The notes: generated by a model from the letters alone, not told the origin. A DNA stretch of 64,000 nt from Methylomonas rapida (GCF_024360925.2 NZ_CP113517.1:124001-188000), one strand, 5' to 3'; shown: positions 52,905-62,385, counted from the first letter of the stretch. A program made the numbers and translations.

Positions 52905-53417
52905 ATGTACGAATTGGTTTTGCTGTTTTTTCAAATCACCATTTTCAAGAAGGGGCCGCAGGACGTGCCGGTGTCCGCGTTTGTATTGAAGCTGTTGTTG
53001 CCGGTTTACGTGGCGGTCAATTATCTGATTTTGCTGATGAACGGCGCGCTGTCCACGGCGCTGCTGCAGATTTTGGCCGATTTCGCGATGATCCTGCTGT
53101 TTTGCTGGCCGCTGTTGTATGTTGCCGGCAAAAGCCATCGCTTCCCGCAAACCCTGGCGGCGATGATAGGCACCGACATCGTCCTCAGTTTCCTGGCCTT
53201 GCCGGCGATTGCCACCTTGAATACGCAGGCCAACGATCTGGCCTACTTTTCGATGCTGACGCTGGTGTTGTGGCGCTGGCTGGTGACTGGGCATATCATG
53301 AAGCACGCGCTGGATAGATCCTTGTTTTTCGCTTTGGGCTTGGCGCTTTTGTATATCATGTTGTCCTCGCAGGTGATGGCCGCGCTGTTTCCCGAGATCG
53401 TCAGCAATCCAGAATGA
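52905..53417 (+). CDS. Small integral membrane protein after yheS (170 aa)
   Basis: Five or so hydrophobic segments (P-V-Y-V-A-V-N-Y-L-I-L-L-M, I-L-A-D-F-A-M-I-L-L-F-C-W-P-L-L-Y, I-V-L-S-F-L-A-L-P-A-I, M-L-T-L-V-L-W-R-W-L, L-F-F-A-L-G-L-A-L-L-Y-I). No family recognised with certainty. It starts two bases after yheS and is followed by uspA within 7 bases, so the three are one transcript. Confidence 0.78.
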   Translation: MYELVLLFFQITIFKKGPQDVPVSAFVLKLLLPVYVAVNYLILLMNGALSTALLQILADFAMILLFCWPLLYVAGKSHRFPQTLAAMIGTDIVLSFLALPAIATLNTQANDLAYFSMLTLVLWRWLVTGHIMKHALDRSLFFALGLALLYIMLSSQVMAALFPEIVSNPE

Positions 53418-53424
53418 GGTGGAG

Positions 53425-53865
53425 ATGAATAGCTATAAACACATTTTATTGGCCGTGGACTTTTCCGAACACGGCAAACAGGTGTCGAGCAAAGCGCGGC
53501 AACTGGCCGAGCAAAACCAGGCCAAATTAAGCCTGGTGCATGTGGTCGAAAATCTGCCGATCACCGATGCCGCGTACGGTCCGATCCCCTTCGATGTCGA
53601 TCTGACCCAGGAATGGCTGGATGCCTCCAAAAAGCGGCTGGCCGATTTCGGCGCCGAAATCGGCGTGCCCGAGCAACGGCAATGGCTGGAAATGGGCAGC
53701 GCGAAACTGGAAATCGTTCGCGTGGCCGAAGAAAACGAGGTCGATCTGATCGTGGTCGGCTCGCATGGTCGCCACGGTCTGGCCTTGTTGCTGGGTTCCA
53801 CGGCCGATGGCGTGTTGCATCATGCCAAATGCGACGTGCTGGCGGTACGCTTGAAAGATGATTGA
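53425..53865 (+). CDS. uspA: Universal stress protein UspA family
   Basis: 146 aa. Y-K-H-I-L-L-A-V-D-F-S-E-H-G at the start and the ATP-binding-type G-S-H-G-R-H-G-L-A-L-L-L-G-S-T-A-D-G-V-L at the end are UspA marks. GAGGTGGAG directly precedes this ATG. The end overlaps cobU by 8 bases, tying a stress protein to the cobalamin cluster. Confidence 0.92.
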   Translation: MNSYKHILLAVDFSEHGKQVSSKARQLAEQNQAKLSLVHVVENLPITDAAYGPIPFDVDLTQEWLDASKKRLADFGAEIGVPEQRQWLEMGSAKLEIVRVAEENEVDLIVVGSHGRHGLALLLGSTADGVLHHAKCDVLAVRLKDD

Positions 53866-54379
53866 GCTGGTACTGGGCGGCGCGCGTTCCGGCAAGAGCC
53901 GTTATGCCGAACGGCAAGCCATCGCCGCCAATTTACCGGTGACCTATGTGGCGACGGCCGAAGCCGGTGATGACGAAATGCATCGACGTATCCAGCATCA
54001 TAGGCAGCGCCGGCCCGGAAATTGGCGGACGCTGGAAGAACCGATTCAATTGGCCGAAATCATCCGGCAGCATGCCAGCCCCGATACTTGTCTGTTGGTG
54101 GATTGTCTGACGCTGTGGCTCAGTAACGTGTTGTTCGATAGGCAGGGTAATCTGCAGGAAAGCTTGTTCGAAACCCAACGAGCCGCCTTGCTGGACGCCT
54201 TGAGCCAATGTAAAGGTCCCGTGATCATGGTCAGCAACGAAGTGGGCATGGGCGTCGTGGCCGCCGATCCCTTAACCCGTCGTTTCGTCGACGAAGCGGG
54301 TTTTTTGCATCAAGCCCTGGCCCAACTGTGCGATAGCGTGGTCTGGGTGGTCGCGGGTTTGCCGCAAAAACTCAAATAA
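53858..54379 (+). CDS. cobU: Adenosylcobinamide kinase / guanylyltransferase
   Basis: 173 aa. P-loop L-G-G-A-R-S-G-K-S (6-14), Y-V-A-T-A-E-A-G-D-D-E-M, H-R-x-R-R-P, D-C-L-T-L-W-L-S-N and V-S-N-E-V-G-M-G-V-V identify CobU/CobP. It phosphorylates adenosylcobinamide and transfers GMP to it. The TAA stop runs straight into the CACGAAA element variant (AAACCTAAAAA). Confidence 0.95.
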   Translation: MIELVLGGARSGKSRYAERQAIAANLPVTYVATAEAGDDEMHRRIQHHRQRRPGNWRTLEEPIQLAEIIRQHASPDTCLLVDCLTLWLSNVLFDRQGNLQESLFETQRAALLDALSQCKGPVIMVSNEVGMGVVAADPLTRRFVDEAGFLHQALAQLCDSVVWVVAGLPQKLK

Positions 54380-54681
54380 ACCTAAAAACATCAATAGCCC
54401 ACGAAATACACGAAGGCAGGCAATGGGGGCTCTGAAAGTCATAATGAATCAAGCGGCGGAACACTTGGAAAAAGCTAACGCTTTTTCACTCCAACATCAC
54501 GCGGGGGAGTGCGATGGCTTTAGCTATCGCATTCAGTGCAAATCTTTCCGGCTTGCTCGTTTTCTCCCGGTAGAGGTGACTTTCTTTTTACGGGGTGTTG
54601 CGGCACTTTCATGATCGTTCTTCGCCTGAGCTCAGGACAGGTTTTGTGTATTTCGTGGACCAACATCTTTTCCCAGGATAA
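54378..54681. repeat. CACGAAA element, expanded variant (copy 4) between cobU and cobT
   Basis: Ends AAACCTAAAAACATC and TTTTCCCAGGAT resemble the termini of the other copies, with arms CCCACGAAATACACGAAGG and TTGTGTATTTCGTGGACC. The interior is different and about 130 bp longer. It includes a GTGCGATGGC-TTTA-GCTATCGCA hairpin (54509-54531) of the family seen at 737 and 15976. No gene is supported in it, although a short frame from 54423 exists. The right end touches the cobT start. Confidence 0.6.
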
Positions 54682-55722
54682 ATGAAAGCTCTATTTGCCC
54701 AGATTGCCGCCCCGGATGCGGTGTTTGCACAGCGCGCGCTGGCCAGACAAACCCAACTGACCAAGCCGCCTGGGTCGTTGGGTCTGCTGGAACAGTTGGC
54801 GGTCAGGTTGGCCGCGATGCAGCGCCGCGACGATCCCAGTTTGGAAAACATTCATATCAGCATTTTCGCCGCCGATCATGGTATCGCCGATGAAGGCGTT
54901 TCCGCGTTTCCGCAAGCCGTGACGATCGAAATGGTGAAAAACTTCGTTGCCGGCGGGGCCGCGGTCAATGTGTTGGCCAGACAGGCGCAAGCCTATTTTG
55001 AGGTGGTCGACGTAGGCTTGCGTCAAACCGTCGATTTGCCGGGCGTGGTAACGCAGCGCGCGGGTTGTGGTACCGAAAATTTCAAAATCAAACCGGCCAT
55101 GACGGCCGAGCAATTGGTTACGGCACTGAATGCCGGCCAAGCGGCGGTCGGGCGGGCGCTTGCCAACCAAGCCGATGTCTTCATCGGCGGCGAAATGGGT
55201 ATTGCCAATACCACCAGTGCCAGTGCCATTGCGGCCGCGTTGTTGGATGTGAGCGTTCGCGACATTACTGGCGCAGGCACTGGCCTGAGTCCTGAGCAAA
55301 TCGGCATCAAGGCAGTGATCATCGAGCAAGCGTTGCAATTGCATGGGGCGGCATTGAACACGCCGCTGGCGATTTTGCAACATGTGGGTGGTTTTGAGAT
55401 CGCGGCGCTGACCGCGGCTTATATCCATGCGGCGCAGCGGGGCTTGCCGGTATTGGTGGATGGCTTCATCTGTAGCGTGGCGGCCTTGCTGGCGGTCAGG
55501 GTCAATCCGGACTGTGGCGCCTGGTTTTTTTATGGTCACCGTTCCGAGGAAAAAGGCCATAAAATAGTGTTGGACGCGCTGGCCGCCGAACCGATTCTCG
55601 ATCTGAAGATGCGTCTAGGCGAAGCCAGCGGCGCGGTGATGGCCGTTCCGATTTTGCAGATGGCGTGTCGCCTGCATAATGAAATGGCCACTTTTTCTCA
55701 AGCAAACATAACAACAGGATAA
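54682..55722 (+). CDS. cobT: Nicotinate-nucleotide--dimethylbenzimidazole phosphoribosyltransferase
   Basis: 346 aa. L-T-K-P-P-G-S-L-G-L-L-E, A-D-H-G-I-A-D-E-G-V-S-A-F-P, G-G-A-A-V-N-V-L, E-M-G-I-A-N-T-T-S-A-S-A, G-A-G-T-G and the catalytic-region L-D-L-K-M-R-L-G-E-A-S-G-A are all CobT motifs. It activates dimethylbenzimidazole (made by BluB, also encoded here) to alpha-ribazole phosphate for the lower ligand of B12. Confidence 0.96.
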   Translation: MKALFAQIAAPDAVFAQRALARQTQLTKPPGSLGLLEQLAVRLAAMQRRDDPSLENIHISIFAADHGIADEGVSAFPQAVTIEMVKNFVAGGAAVNVLARQAQAYFEVVDVGLRQTVDLPGVVTQRAGCGTENFKIKPAMTAEQLVTALNAGQAAVGRALANQADVFIGGEMGIANTTSASAIAAALLDVSVRDITGAGTGLSPEQIGIKAVIIEQALQLHGAALNTPLAILQHVGGFEIAALTAAYIHAAQRGLPVLVDGFICSVAALLAVRVNPDCGAWFFYGHRSEEKGHKIVLDALAAEPILDLKMRLGEASGAVMAVPILQMACRLHNEMATFSQANITTG

Positions 55723-55728
55723 TAAAAA

Positions 55729-56142
55729 ATGCTTGGACACTTAGAAAGTTACGACGAACGCTGCCAAACCGGCGTGGTAAAGCACGATGGCAAATTTTAC
55801 GAATTTCATCTGGATCAATGGACTTCACAGCAGCCGCCCAAGGAAGGCGATGATGTCGATTTCGTCGAAGAAAATGGCGAAATTACCGAGATTGGTCCCG
55901 TCGGCGCTTATCTGGTGGATAGCCAGCCGGTAAAAAGCCGCATCGTCGCGGCTTTGCTGGGGGTGGTTTTGGGCGCGATCGGCCTGCATCGGATGTATCT
56001 GGGCTTTTGGGGCCTGGGCATCACGCAAATCATTGTAACTTTTATAACCGGCGGCTTTGGTGTAGTCTGGGGCTTTATCGAGGGCGTTTTGATATTTACC
56101 GGCCATATCAACAAAGACGCCAAAGGCCGGTTCCTGAAATAA
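55729..56142 (+). CDS. TM2-domain membrane protein with N-terminal OB-like segment
   Basis: 137 aa. Residues 1-58 (H-L-E-S-Y-D-E-R-C-Q-T-G-V-V-K, D-G-K-F-Y-E-F-H, G-D-D-V-D-F-V-E) have the look of a small cold-shock/OB-type barrel. Residues 68-130 form a TM2 domain with two membrane helices and the G-L-H-R-M-Y-L-G-F-W-G-L-G motif. GGATAATAAAA precedes the ATG. It sits inside the cobalamin cluster, but its link to B12 is unknown. Confidence 0.8.
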   Translation: MLGHLESYDERCQTGVVKHDGKFYEFHLDQWTSQQPPKEGDDVDFVEENGEITEIGPVGAYLVDSQPVKSRIVAALLGVVLGAIGLHRMYLGFWGLGITQIIVTFITGGFGVVWGFIEGVLIFTGHINKDAKGRFLK

Positions 56143-56153
56143 TCGGGCAACAT

Positions 56154-56190
56154 GGTACAAGGTCAAACAGACCTTGTGCCCTTTAACTTT
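56154..56190 (+). terminator. Rho-independent terminator after the TM2 gene
   Basis: GGTACAAGGTC and GACCTTGTGCC pair over 11 bp (one G-T) around AAACA and are followed by CTTTAACTTTT. It would end transcription between the TM2 gene and cobS. Confidence 0.7.
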
Positions 56191-56195
56191 TCAAC

Positions 56196-56918
56196 ATGGA
56201 TTCATTTCTAATCGCACTGCAGTTTTTGACGCGTATTCCGGTCAGCCGATCCTTGCCTCACGATGATGCGGCAGTGGGGCGTTCGGTACTTTATTATCCC
56301 GTGGTGGGTTTTTTGCTTGGACTGGTGCTGAGCGGCCTGGCGTTGGCCTTGGCAGCGGGGCCGGACATGGTGGCCGCGGCAGTGGTGTTGACGGCTTGGG
56401 TCTGGCTGACCGGAGGCTTGCATCTGGACGGTCTGGCCGACTGCGCCGATGCGTGCGTGGGCGGCTTGGGTGATCGACAGCGCAGTTTGGCGATCATGAA
56501 GGATCCTGCGGCTGGGCCGATTGCGGTGGTGGTTTTGCTGTTAGTGTTATTGCTGAAATGGGCTGCCGTACTGGCGTTGTTGCAGCAGAACAATTTCATT
56601 TGTTTGCTGGCCGCGCCCATACTCGGCCGTAGCGCGGTGTTATTGCTGATGCTGTCCACGCCTTATGTCAGAACGAATGGCGTGGCCGAGAAGATGACGC
56701 AACATTTTCCGTTCGTCGAAGCTCGTTGGGTGGTGGTCATTTCGCTGGTTTTTGTCGGTGTGCTGATGGGTTGGGCCAATGTGCTGTTGGCGGGCGTGCT
56801 GTTGTTATGGTTGCGCTATGCCGCGTTGGTTCGTTTGGGCGGCGTAACCGGCGATGTGTATGGCGCGGCCGTCGAGTTAATCGAAACCGCCGCGCTGCTG
56901 GCGGTGGTTTTATTGTGA
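56196..56918 (+). CDS. cobS: Cobalamin synthase (adenosylcobinamide-GDP ribazoletransferase)
   Basis: 240 aa membrane protein. L-I-A-L-Q-F-L-T-R-I-P-V, Y-Y-P-V-V-G-F-L-L-G, G-G-L-H-L-D-G-L-A-D-C-A-D-A and I-M-K-D-P-A-A-G-P are CobS signatures (the D-G-L-A-D and K-D motifs bind metal/substrate). It joins adenosylcobinamide-GDP with alpha-ribazole (phosphate). The stop overlaps the bluB GTG start (GTGA). Confidence 0.95.
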   Translation: MDSFLIALQFLTRIPVSRSLPHDDAAVGRSVLYYPVVGFLLGLVLSGLALALAAGPDMVAAAVVLTAWVWLTGGLHLDGLADCADACVGGLGDRQRSLAIMKDPAAGPIAVVVLLLVLLLKWAAVLALLQQNNFICLLAAPILGRSAVLLLMLSTPYVRTNGVAEKMTQHFPFVEARWVVVISLVFVGVLMGWANVLLAGVLLLWLRYAALVRLGGVTGDVYGAAVELIETAALLAVVLL

Positions 56919-57565
56919 ATACTCATCGCTTCAGCGACCAGGAATTGGCCGGCGTCTACCGTGCCATTGCCGAACGCCGCGATATGCGCCATTTTTTGCC
57001 CGATCCGATTGACCCCGAGACGCTTACGCGACTGCTCAACGCCGCGCATCAAGCCGGTAGCGTTGGCTTGATGCAGCCGTGGCGTTTCATTCGCATTACC
57101 GATAACGCATTGCGCGGTCGCATCCATGAACTGGTGGAGGCGGAACGTCGCCTGACCGCCACCGCGCTGGCACAGCGTCACGATGAATTCATGCGCTTGA
57201 AAGTCGAGGGCATACGCGACTCTGCCGAGTTGTTGGTCGTTGCCTTACCCGATCAGCGCGAAAAGCATGTTTTCGGTCGACGTACCTTGCCAGAGATGGA
57301 TCTGGCCTCGGCGGCCTGCGCGATTCAAAATTTGTGGCTGGCGGCGCGCGCGGAAGGCTTGGGGATGGGCTGGGTCTCGCTGTTCGATCCAGCCGCCTTG
57401 GCCGAGCTGTTGCAGATGCCGTCGGGTAGCCGGCCGATTGCGATCTTGTGTCTCGGGCACGTCGCCGAGTTTTATCCCAAACCGATGCTGGAACTGGAAA
57501 ATTGGGCCGTGCCGCAACCCTTGTCAGCGATGGTTTTCGAGAACGGCTGGCGCGATGATTCCTAA
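56915..57565 (+). CDS. bluB: 5,6-dimethylbenzimidazole synthase BluB
   Basis: 216 aa, nitroreductase-like fold. [25 protein letters not shown] equivalent here [34 protein letters not shown] match BluB. It makes the lower ligand base from FMNH2 and oxygen. GTG start translationally coupled to cobS. The 3' end overlaps cobQ by 11 bases. It implies aerobic synthesis of the lower ligand. Confidence 0.93.
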   Translation: MNTHRFSDQELAGVYRAIAERRDMRHFLPDPIDPETLTRLLNAAHQAGSVGLMQPWRFIRITDNALRGRIHELVEAERRLTATALAQRHDEFMRLKVEGIRDSAELLVVALPDQREKHVFGRRTLPEMDLASAACAIQNLWLAARAEGLGMGWVSLFDPAALAELLQMPSGSRPIAILCLGHVAEFYPKPMLELENWAVPQPLSAMVFENGWRDDS

Positions 57566-59024
57566 AGCGCTGATGGTGCAGGGCACCACGTCCGATGCCG
57601 GCAAAAGCACCTTGGTCACGGCCATTTGCCGCTATTACCGCCGGCAAAACATCGCCGTGGCGCCGTTCAAGCCTCAGAACATGGCGCTGAATAGCGCCGT
57701 CACGATCGACGGCGGCGAAATCGGTCGCGCCCAGGCCGTACAGGCGGCCGCCTGCGGTTTGCCAGCGCATAGCGACATGAATCCGGTGTTGTTGAAGCCC
57801 AATACCGATACCACAGCGCAAGTCATCATTCATGGCCAGGTCTTGCAAAACCAATCGGCCAACCAGTACCACGATTACAAAAAGGTCGCCAAACAGGCGG
57901 TATTGGCTTCCTGGGCGCGCTTGAACAGCCAGTATCAAGCCGTCATCGTCGAAGGGGCTGGCAGTCCGGCCGAGATCAATTTGCGTGCTGGCGACATCGC
58001 CAACATGGGCTTTGCCGAAGCGGTCGATTGTCCGGTGATATTGGTTGCCGACATCGACCGCGGTGGCGTGTTCGCACATATCGTCGGCACGTTGGCGTTG
58101 TTGTCCGCCTCGGAGCGCAAGCGGGTGATAGGCTTTGTGATCAACCGCTTTCGTGGCGACATGGCCTTGTTGCAGTCGGGGCTGGATTGGCTGGAACAGG
58201 AAACCGGCAAGCCGGTGCTGGCGGTGTTGCCCTATCTGCATGATTTGTATCTGGAGGCAGAGGATGCCTTGTCCAGTCGTCATGCCCACCAGGCTGGCGA
58301 GCAGGCTTTCAGGGTGGTCGTGCCGCATCTGCCGAGCTTCAGCAACCACACCGATTTTGACCCGTTGCAATTGCATCCCAGCGTGGACGTGCATTTCGCC
58401 AAGCATCCGGATCATGTCAATGGCGCGGATTTGATCGTATTGCCAGGCAGCAAGTCAGTCCGCAGCGATTTAATTCGGCTAAGACAGCAAGGTTGGGAGG
58501 GTTTCCTGCACAGGCATTTGCGCTACGGCGGCAAAGTGCTGGGCATTTGCGGCGGTTTCCAAATGCTCGGCCGGGCGATACACGACCCGCACGGCGTCGA
58601 AGGCGAATCGGGCAGCGCCGAGGGCTTGGGCGTGTTGGACATGGAAACGACCTTGCATACTGCTAAATGCCTGCGTCAAGTCAAGGGGCTATTTGCGGAA
58701 AAAGCGGTGGCCGTGCAAGGTTATGAAATCCACATGGGCATCAGTCAGGGGGCGGCTTTGTCCAGACCGTTGTTCAAATTGGCCGATAGGGACGATGGCG
58801 CGATTTCGGCGGACGATCAAGTGGCGGGCAGTTACGTGCATGGCTTGTTCGACGTTCCCGAAGCCTGCGACGCCTTGCTGGCGTGGGCCGGCCACACACA
58901 GCGCCAGGCCGTGGATTTTCATGCCCTGCGCGAGGCCGGCATCGATCGCATCGCCGATGCCTGGGCCGAACATTGTGACTTTGCCAAACTGGATGCGGCG
59001 TTGTCGGCGTTCTATGGCGCGTGA
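57555..59024 (+). CDS. cobQ: Cobyric acid synthase CobQ
   Basis: 489 aa. N-terminal synthetase domain with [14 protein letters not shown] (P-loop), [11 protein letters not shown] and [10 protein letters not shown]. The C-terminal class I glutamine amidotransferase-like domain has [11 protein letters not shown] (nucleophile Cys) and [10 protein letters not shown]. It amidates adenosylcobyrinic acid a,c-diamide. The start overlaps the end of bluB. Length is typical. The upstream corrin-ring genes are not in this window. Confidence 0.95.
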   Translation: MIPKALMVQGTTSDAGKSTLVTAICRYYRRQNIAVAPFKPQNMALNSAVTIDGGEIGRAQAVQAAACGLPAHSDMNPVLLKPNTDTTAQVIIHGQVLQNQSANQYHDYKKVAKQAVLASWARLNSQYQAVIVEGAGSPAEINLRAGDIANMGFAEAVDCPVILVADIDRGGVFAHIVGTLALLSASERKRVIGFVINRFRGDMALLQSGLDWLEQETGKPVLAVLPYLHDLYLEAEDALSSRHAHQAGEQAFRVVVPHLPSFSNHTDFDPLQLHPSVDVHFAKHPDHVNGADLIVLPGSKSVRSDLIRLRQQGWEGFLHRHLRYGGKVLGICGGFQMLGRAIHDPHGVEGESGSAEGLGVLDMETTLHTAKCLRQVKGLFAEKAVAVQGYEIHMGISQGAALSRPLFKLADRDDGAISADDQVAGSYVHGLFDVPEACDALLAWAGHTQRQAVDFHALREAGIDRIADAWAEHCDFAKLDAALSAFYGA

Positions 59025-59028
59025 AAAT

Positions 59029-60192
59029 CTATGGGTTGCTGGCTACCTGCTGCCGGTAGGCGCTTTTGATGGCTTGCGCCAGCTCGTGCACCGCCATCGC
59101 ATAATGCGTGCTTTGGTTGTAGCGGGTGATGACGTAAAAATTGGGGTATCCCAGCAGATATTGGTCCTGGTCCGCATGCCTGAGCCACAACAAACGCAAG
59201 GGCTCGTTGCACTGGCAGTCTGTCGTTGGCATCAAGCCCGCTTGCTGTAAGGTGCTGAGCGGATATTGTTTGTCCAGACCCGGTTCCAGCGTGGCGACGG
59301 ACGGATTGCCGCGTATCGGCGACACGACGGGTTGCCCAGGCTTCCAGCCGTGCTTGGCAAAGTAATTGGCCACGCTGCCAATGCTGTCTTCCGGATTCCA
59401 CAGGTCGCGCTTGCCGTCGCCATTGAAATCCACCGCCCATTCCAGGAAGCTGCTGGGCATGAATTGCCCCAAGCCCATCGCGCCGGCAAAGGAGCCGACG
59501 GGTTTGGCCGGATCGAGGCCTTCGCCGCGCGACATCACCAGAAAATTTTCCAGTTCGCCGCGGAAATAATCGCCCCGGCGTTGATAATCGAAAGCCAGCG
59601 TGGTCAACGCATCGATGATCCTATGATTGCCGACGAAGCTGCCGAATGTGGTTTCGACGGCCATGATGCCCAGGATGTATTCGTCTGGCACACCGTATTG
59701 CTGGCTGGCGCGCTGCAAGGTGGCCTGATGGCGCTGCCAGAAATCGACGCCGGCGTTGATGTGTCTGGCATCGAGAAACTTGGCGCGGTAACGCGACCAA
59801 CTGCCCTTGCCGGGTTTGCCGCCCAGGCTTTGATCGGACTTGGCCAGATAATCCAGCGTCCACTGTTTCCGCTTGGCTTGGGAAAACAGGCCGTTCAAAT
59901 AGTCGCGTTCGAAGCCATGTTTCTGCACCATGACGTCGATGAACCGTTGCAAGGCCGGATAGCCGGCGTAGTCGCCGGTGATCGAGCTTGCCCGGTAAGC
60001 GCCGATGCTGGTCAGCGGGCGCAAGTACGGGGTGGCGGTTCTGGCTTGGCTGGGCGCCGCTTGCTGGGTTGGACCGCTGCGGGCGCGGTTGAAATTCTGC
60101 TCGGTTTTTTCCGGCGACGTAGCGCAGCCGGCAAAAAACAACAGCGTCAGACCAAGAGCCAGACGATTTGAAAAAGAGACTACTGCTTTCAT
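59029..60192 (-). CDS. mltB: Membrane-bound lytic murein transglycosylase B
   Basis: 387 aa. Lipoprotein signal L-G-L-T-L-L-F-F-A-G-C with the lipobox Cys at about 23, an S/Q-rich linker, then the MltB catalytic domain. I-M-A-V-E-T-T-F-G (catalytic Glu), A-M-G-L-G-Q-F-M-P-S-S and D-F-N-G-D-G-K-R-D-L-W (Ca-binding-like loop) are diagnostic. It cleaves peptidoglycan strands. Convergent with cobQ with only four bases between stops; pilU lies just upstream on the same strand. Confidence 0.94.
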   Translation of the reverse strand: MKAVVSFSNRLALGLTLLFFAGCATSPEKTEQNFNRARSGPTQQAAPSQARTATPYLRPLTSIGAYRASSITGDYAGYPALQRFIDVMVQKHGFERDYLNGLFSQAKRKQWTLDYLAKSDQSLGGKPGKGSWSRYRAKFLDARHINAGVDFWQRHQATLQRASQQYGVPDEYILGIMAVETTFGSFVGNHRIIDALTTLAFDYQRRGDYFRGELENFLVMSRGEGLDPAKPVGSFAGAMGLGQFMPSSFLEWAVDFNGDGKRDLWNPEDSIGSVANYFAKHGWKPGQPVVSPIRGNPSVATLEPGLDKQYPLSTLQQAGLMPTTDCQCNEPLRLLWLRHADQDQYLLGYPNFYVITRYNQSTHYAMAVHELAQAIKSAYRQQVASNP

Positions 60193-60198
60193 GCTCGG

Positions 60199-61332
60199 TT
60201 ATTTATACAGGCTGCCACCGTCTTCGTCGGTTTCGGTCAGCCTCATTTCGTCGTTATCGAAATTCGCGTTTTCAGCGCCCAGTTTGATCATCAACCTGAC
60301 TTCGTTGCGGGAGTCGGCGGCATTCAAGGCGTCTTCATAGCTGATCTTGCCGGCGGTGTACAAGTCGTACAAGGCCTGGTCGAAGGTTTGCATGCCATGC
60401 TCGCGCGAGTTTTTCATCAATTCCTTCAGTTTATGCACTTCGCCCTTGCGGATCAAATCGGAAACCAACGGCGTGTTCAGCAGGATTTCGATCGCCGGAT
60501 AACGGCCCTTGCCATCGGTACGCTTGACCAGTTGTTGGGCAACGATGCCGCGCAGGTTAAGCGATAAATCCATGAAGATTTGACTGTGCATGTCTTCCGG
60601 GAAGAAATGCAGAATCCGATCCAGCGCCTGGTTGGCGTTGTTGGCGTGCAGGGTGCATAAGCATAAGTGGCCAGTCTCGGAGAAGGTGATCGCATGCTGC
60701 ATGGTTTCCTTGGTGCGGACCTCGCCGATCAGAATCACGTCCGGCGCTTGGCGCAGGGTGTTTTTCAGCGCCACTTCGTAAGACTCGGTATCCAAGCCCA
60801 CCTCGCGCTGGGTGATGATGCAACCCAGATGCGGGTGCACGAACTCGATGGGGTCTTCTATCGTGATGATATGGCCGTTGCTGTTCTCGTTACGGTGGCG
60901 TATCAAGGCCGCCAGCGAGGTCGATTTACCGGTGCCGGTGGCGCCGACGAACAATACCAGGCCGCGTTTGTACATGATCAGTTCTTTCAGAACGGGCGGC
61001 AAGTGCAGTTCTTCCGAGGTCGGAACGGTGGTTTCGATGCGGCGCAGCACCATGCCGGCGGCATCGCGTTGGGTAAAGGCGCTGACACGGAAGCGGCCCA
61101 GGCCTTCCACGCCCAAGGCAAACTGACATTCCTTGGTATGTTCGAATTCGTCCTTATGCCGTTGATCCATGATGCTGAGCACCACGCGCATCGCTTGATC
61201 GGAGTTCAGCACGTTTTTGGAAACTTCAACGACTTTGCCGTCGATTTTCATGCACGGCGGTTTGCCGGCGGTGATGAATAAATCCGAGGCCTTTTTTTCC
61301 ACCATCAAGGCCAATAATGCTTTGAAATCCAT
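60199..61332 (-). CDS. pilU: Twitching motility ATPase PilU
   Basis: 377 aa, secretion-type AAA ATPase. Walker A G-A-T-G-T-G-K-S-T (about 130), Asp box I-I-T-I-E-D-P-I-E-F-V-H, Walker B-like D-V-I-L-I-G-E-V-R, His box T-G-H-L-C-L-C-T-L-H-A-N-N. The C-terminal acidic tail (T-E-T-D-E-D-G-G) and the order pilT-pilU indicate PilU, the PilT-dependent retraction helper of type IV pili. 15 bases after pilT. Confidence 0.92.
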   Translation of the reverse strand: MDFKALLALMVEKKASDLFITAGKPPCMKIDGKVVEVSKNVLNSDQAMRVVLSIMDQRHKDEFEHTKECQFALGVEGLGRFRVSAFTQRDAAGMVLRRIETTVPTSEELHLPPVLKELIMYKRGLVLFVGATGTGKSTSLAALIRHRNENSNGHIITIEDPIEFVHPHLGCIITQREVGLDTESYEVALKNTLRQAPDVILIGEVRTKETMQHAITFSETGHLCLCTLHANNANQALDRILHFFPEDMHSQIFMDLSLNLRGIVAQQLVKRTDGKGRYPAIEILLNTPLVSDLIRKGEVHKLKELMKNSREHGMQTFDQALYDLYTAGKISYEDALNAADSRNEVRLMIKLGAENANFDNDEMRLTETDEDGGSLYK

Positions 61333-61347
61333 GACAGGCTCCTGAAG

Positions 61348-62385
61348 TTAACGGAACAAATCTTTGTTGACGGCTTTGACCATGGCCGATTTGGCGGTGA
61401 TCAAGCCCTTGTCGACCATTTCTTTTAAATTTTGATCCAGGGTCTGCATGCCGTCCTTGCGGCCGGTCTGGATTGCCGAATACATTTGCGCGACCTTGGC
61501 TTCCCGGATCAGATTGCGGATCGCCGCAGTGCCGACCATGATTTCGTGGGCGGCAATCCGGCCACCGCCGACTTTTTTCAGCAGTGTTTGCGAGATGACG
61601 GCCTGCAAGGATTCAGACAGCATCGAGCGGATCATGTCTTTTTCCGCGGCTGGGAACACGTCGATGATACGGTCTATGGTTTTCGCCGCCGAGGTGGTGT
61701 GCAGGGTGCCGAACACCAAGTGGCCGGTTTCCGCCGCGGTCAGGGCCAGACGGATGGTTTCCAGGTCCCGCATCTCGCCGACCAGGATGATGTCCGGATC
61801 TTCCCTCAGCGCCGAGCGCAAGGCTTCGTTGAAGCCGAGGGTGTCCCGGTGCACCTCGCGTTGGTTGACCAGGCATTTCTGGCTTTCATGCACGAACTCG
61901 ATCGGATCTTCGACCGTCAGGATGTGGGCATAATCGTTGGTATTGATATGGTTGATCATCGCCGCCAGCGTGGTGGATTTACCGGAACCGGTCGGACCGG
62001 TCACCAGAATCAGGCCGCGCGGCTTGGTGCAGAGCTCTTCGAAAAATTTCGGCGCCCCCAGTTCTTCCAGCGTCAAGACCTTGGAAGGAATGGTCCTGAA
62101 CACAGCGCCCGCGCCTCTGTCCTGATTGAACGCGTTGACACGAAAGCGGGCGACGCCGGGCAGGGCGAAGGAAAAGTCGGTTTCCAGGAATTCCTCGTAA
62201 TCGCGGCGCTGCTTGTCGTTCATGATGTCATAGATCAGCGCATGGACTTCCTTGTGATCCAAGGCCGGGATATTGATGCGACGGATATCGCCGTCGACCC
62301 GAATCATGGGAGGTAAACCGGCGGACAAATGCAAGTCCGAGGCTTTGTTTTTAACGGAAAAAGTCAATAATTCGGCGATGTCCAT
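61348..62385 (-). CDS. pilT: Type IV pilus retraction ATPase PilT
   Basis: 345 aa. M-D-I-A-E-L-L, S-D-L-H-L-S-A-G-L-P-P-M-I-R-V-D-G, Walker A G-P-T-G-S-G-K-S-T (about 131-139), I-L-T-V-E-D-P-I-E-F-V-H, D-I-I-L-V-G-E-M-R-D-L-E-T and the C-terminal A-I-R-N-L-I-R-E (the PilT AIRNLIRE motif) are all present. It depolymerises pilin for twitching motility. Confidence 0.96.
   Translation of the reverse strand: MDIAELLTFSVKNKASDLHLSAGLPPMIRVDGDIRRINIPALDHKEVHALIYDIMNDKQRRDYEEFLETDFSFALPGVARFRVNAFNQDRGAGAVFRTIPSKVLTLEELGAPKFFEELCTKPRGLILVTGPTGSGKSTTLAAMINHINTNDYAHILTVEDPIEFVHESQKCLVNQREVHRDTLGFNEALRSALREDPDIILVGEMRDLETIRLALTAAETGHLVFGTLHTTSAAKTIDRIIDVFPAAEKDMIRSMLSESLQAVISQTLLKKVGGGRIAAHEIMVGTAAIRNLIREAKVAQMYSAIQTGRKDGMQTLDQNLKEMVDKGLITAKSAMVKAVNKDLFR

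Noticed and set aside
54423..54614. Short frame between cobU and cobT
   Set aside because: It lies wholly inside the expanded CACGAAA element and crosses its internal hairpin.
53858..59024. Cobalamin riboswitch in front of or within the cob genes
   Set aside because: I looked for the B12-box type sequence near cobU, cobT and cobS and saw none; a covariance search would be needed to exclude it.
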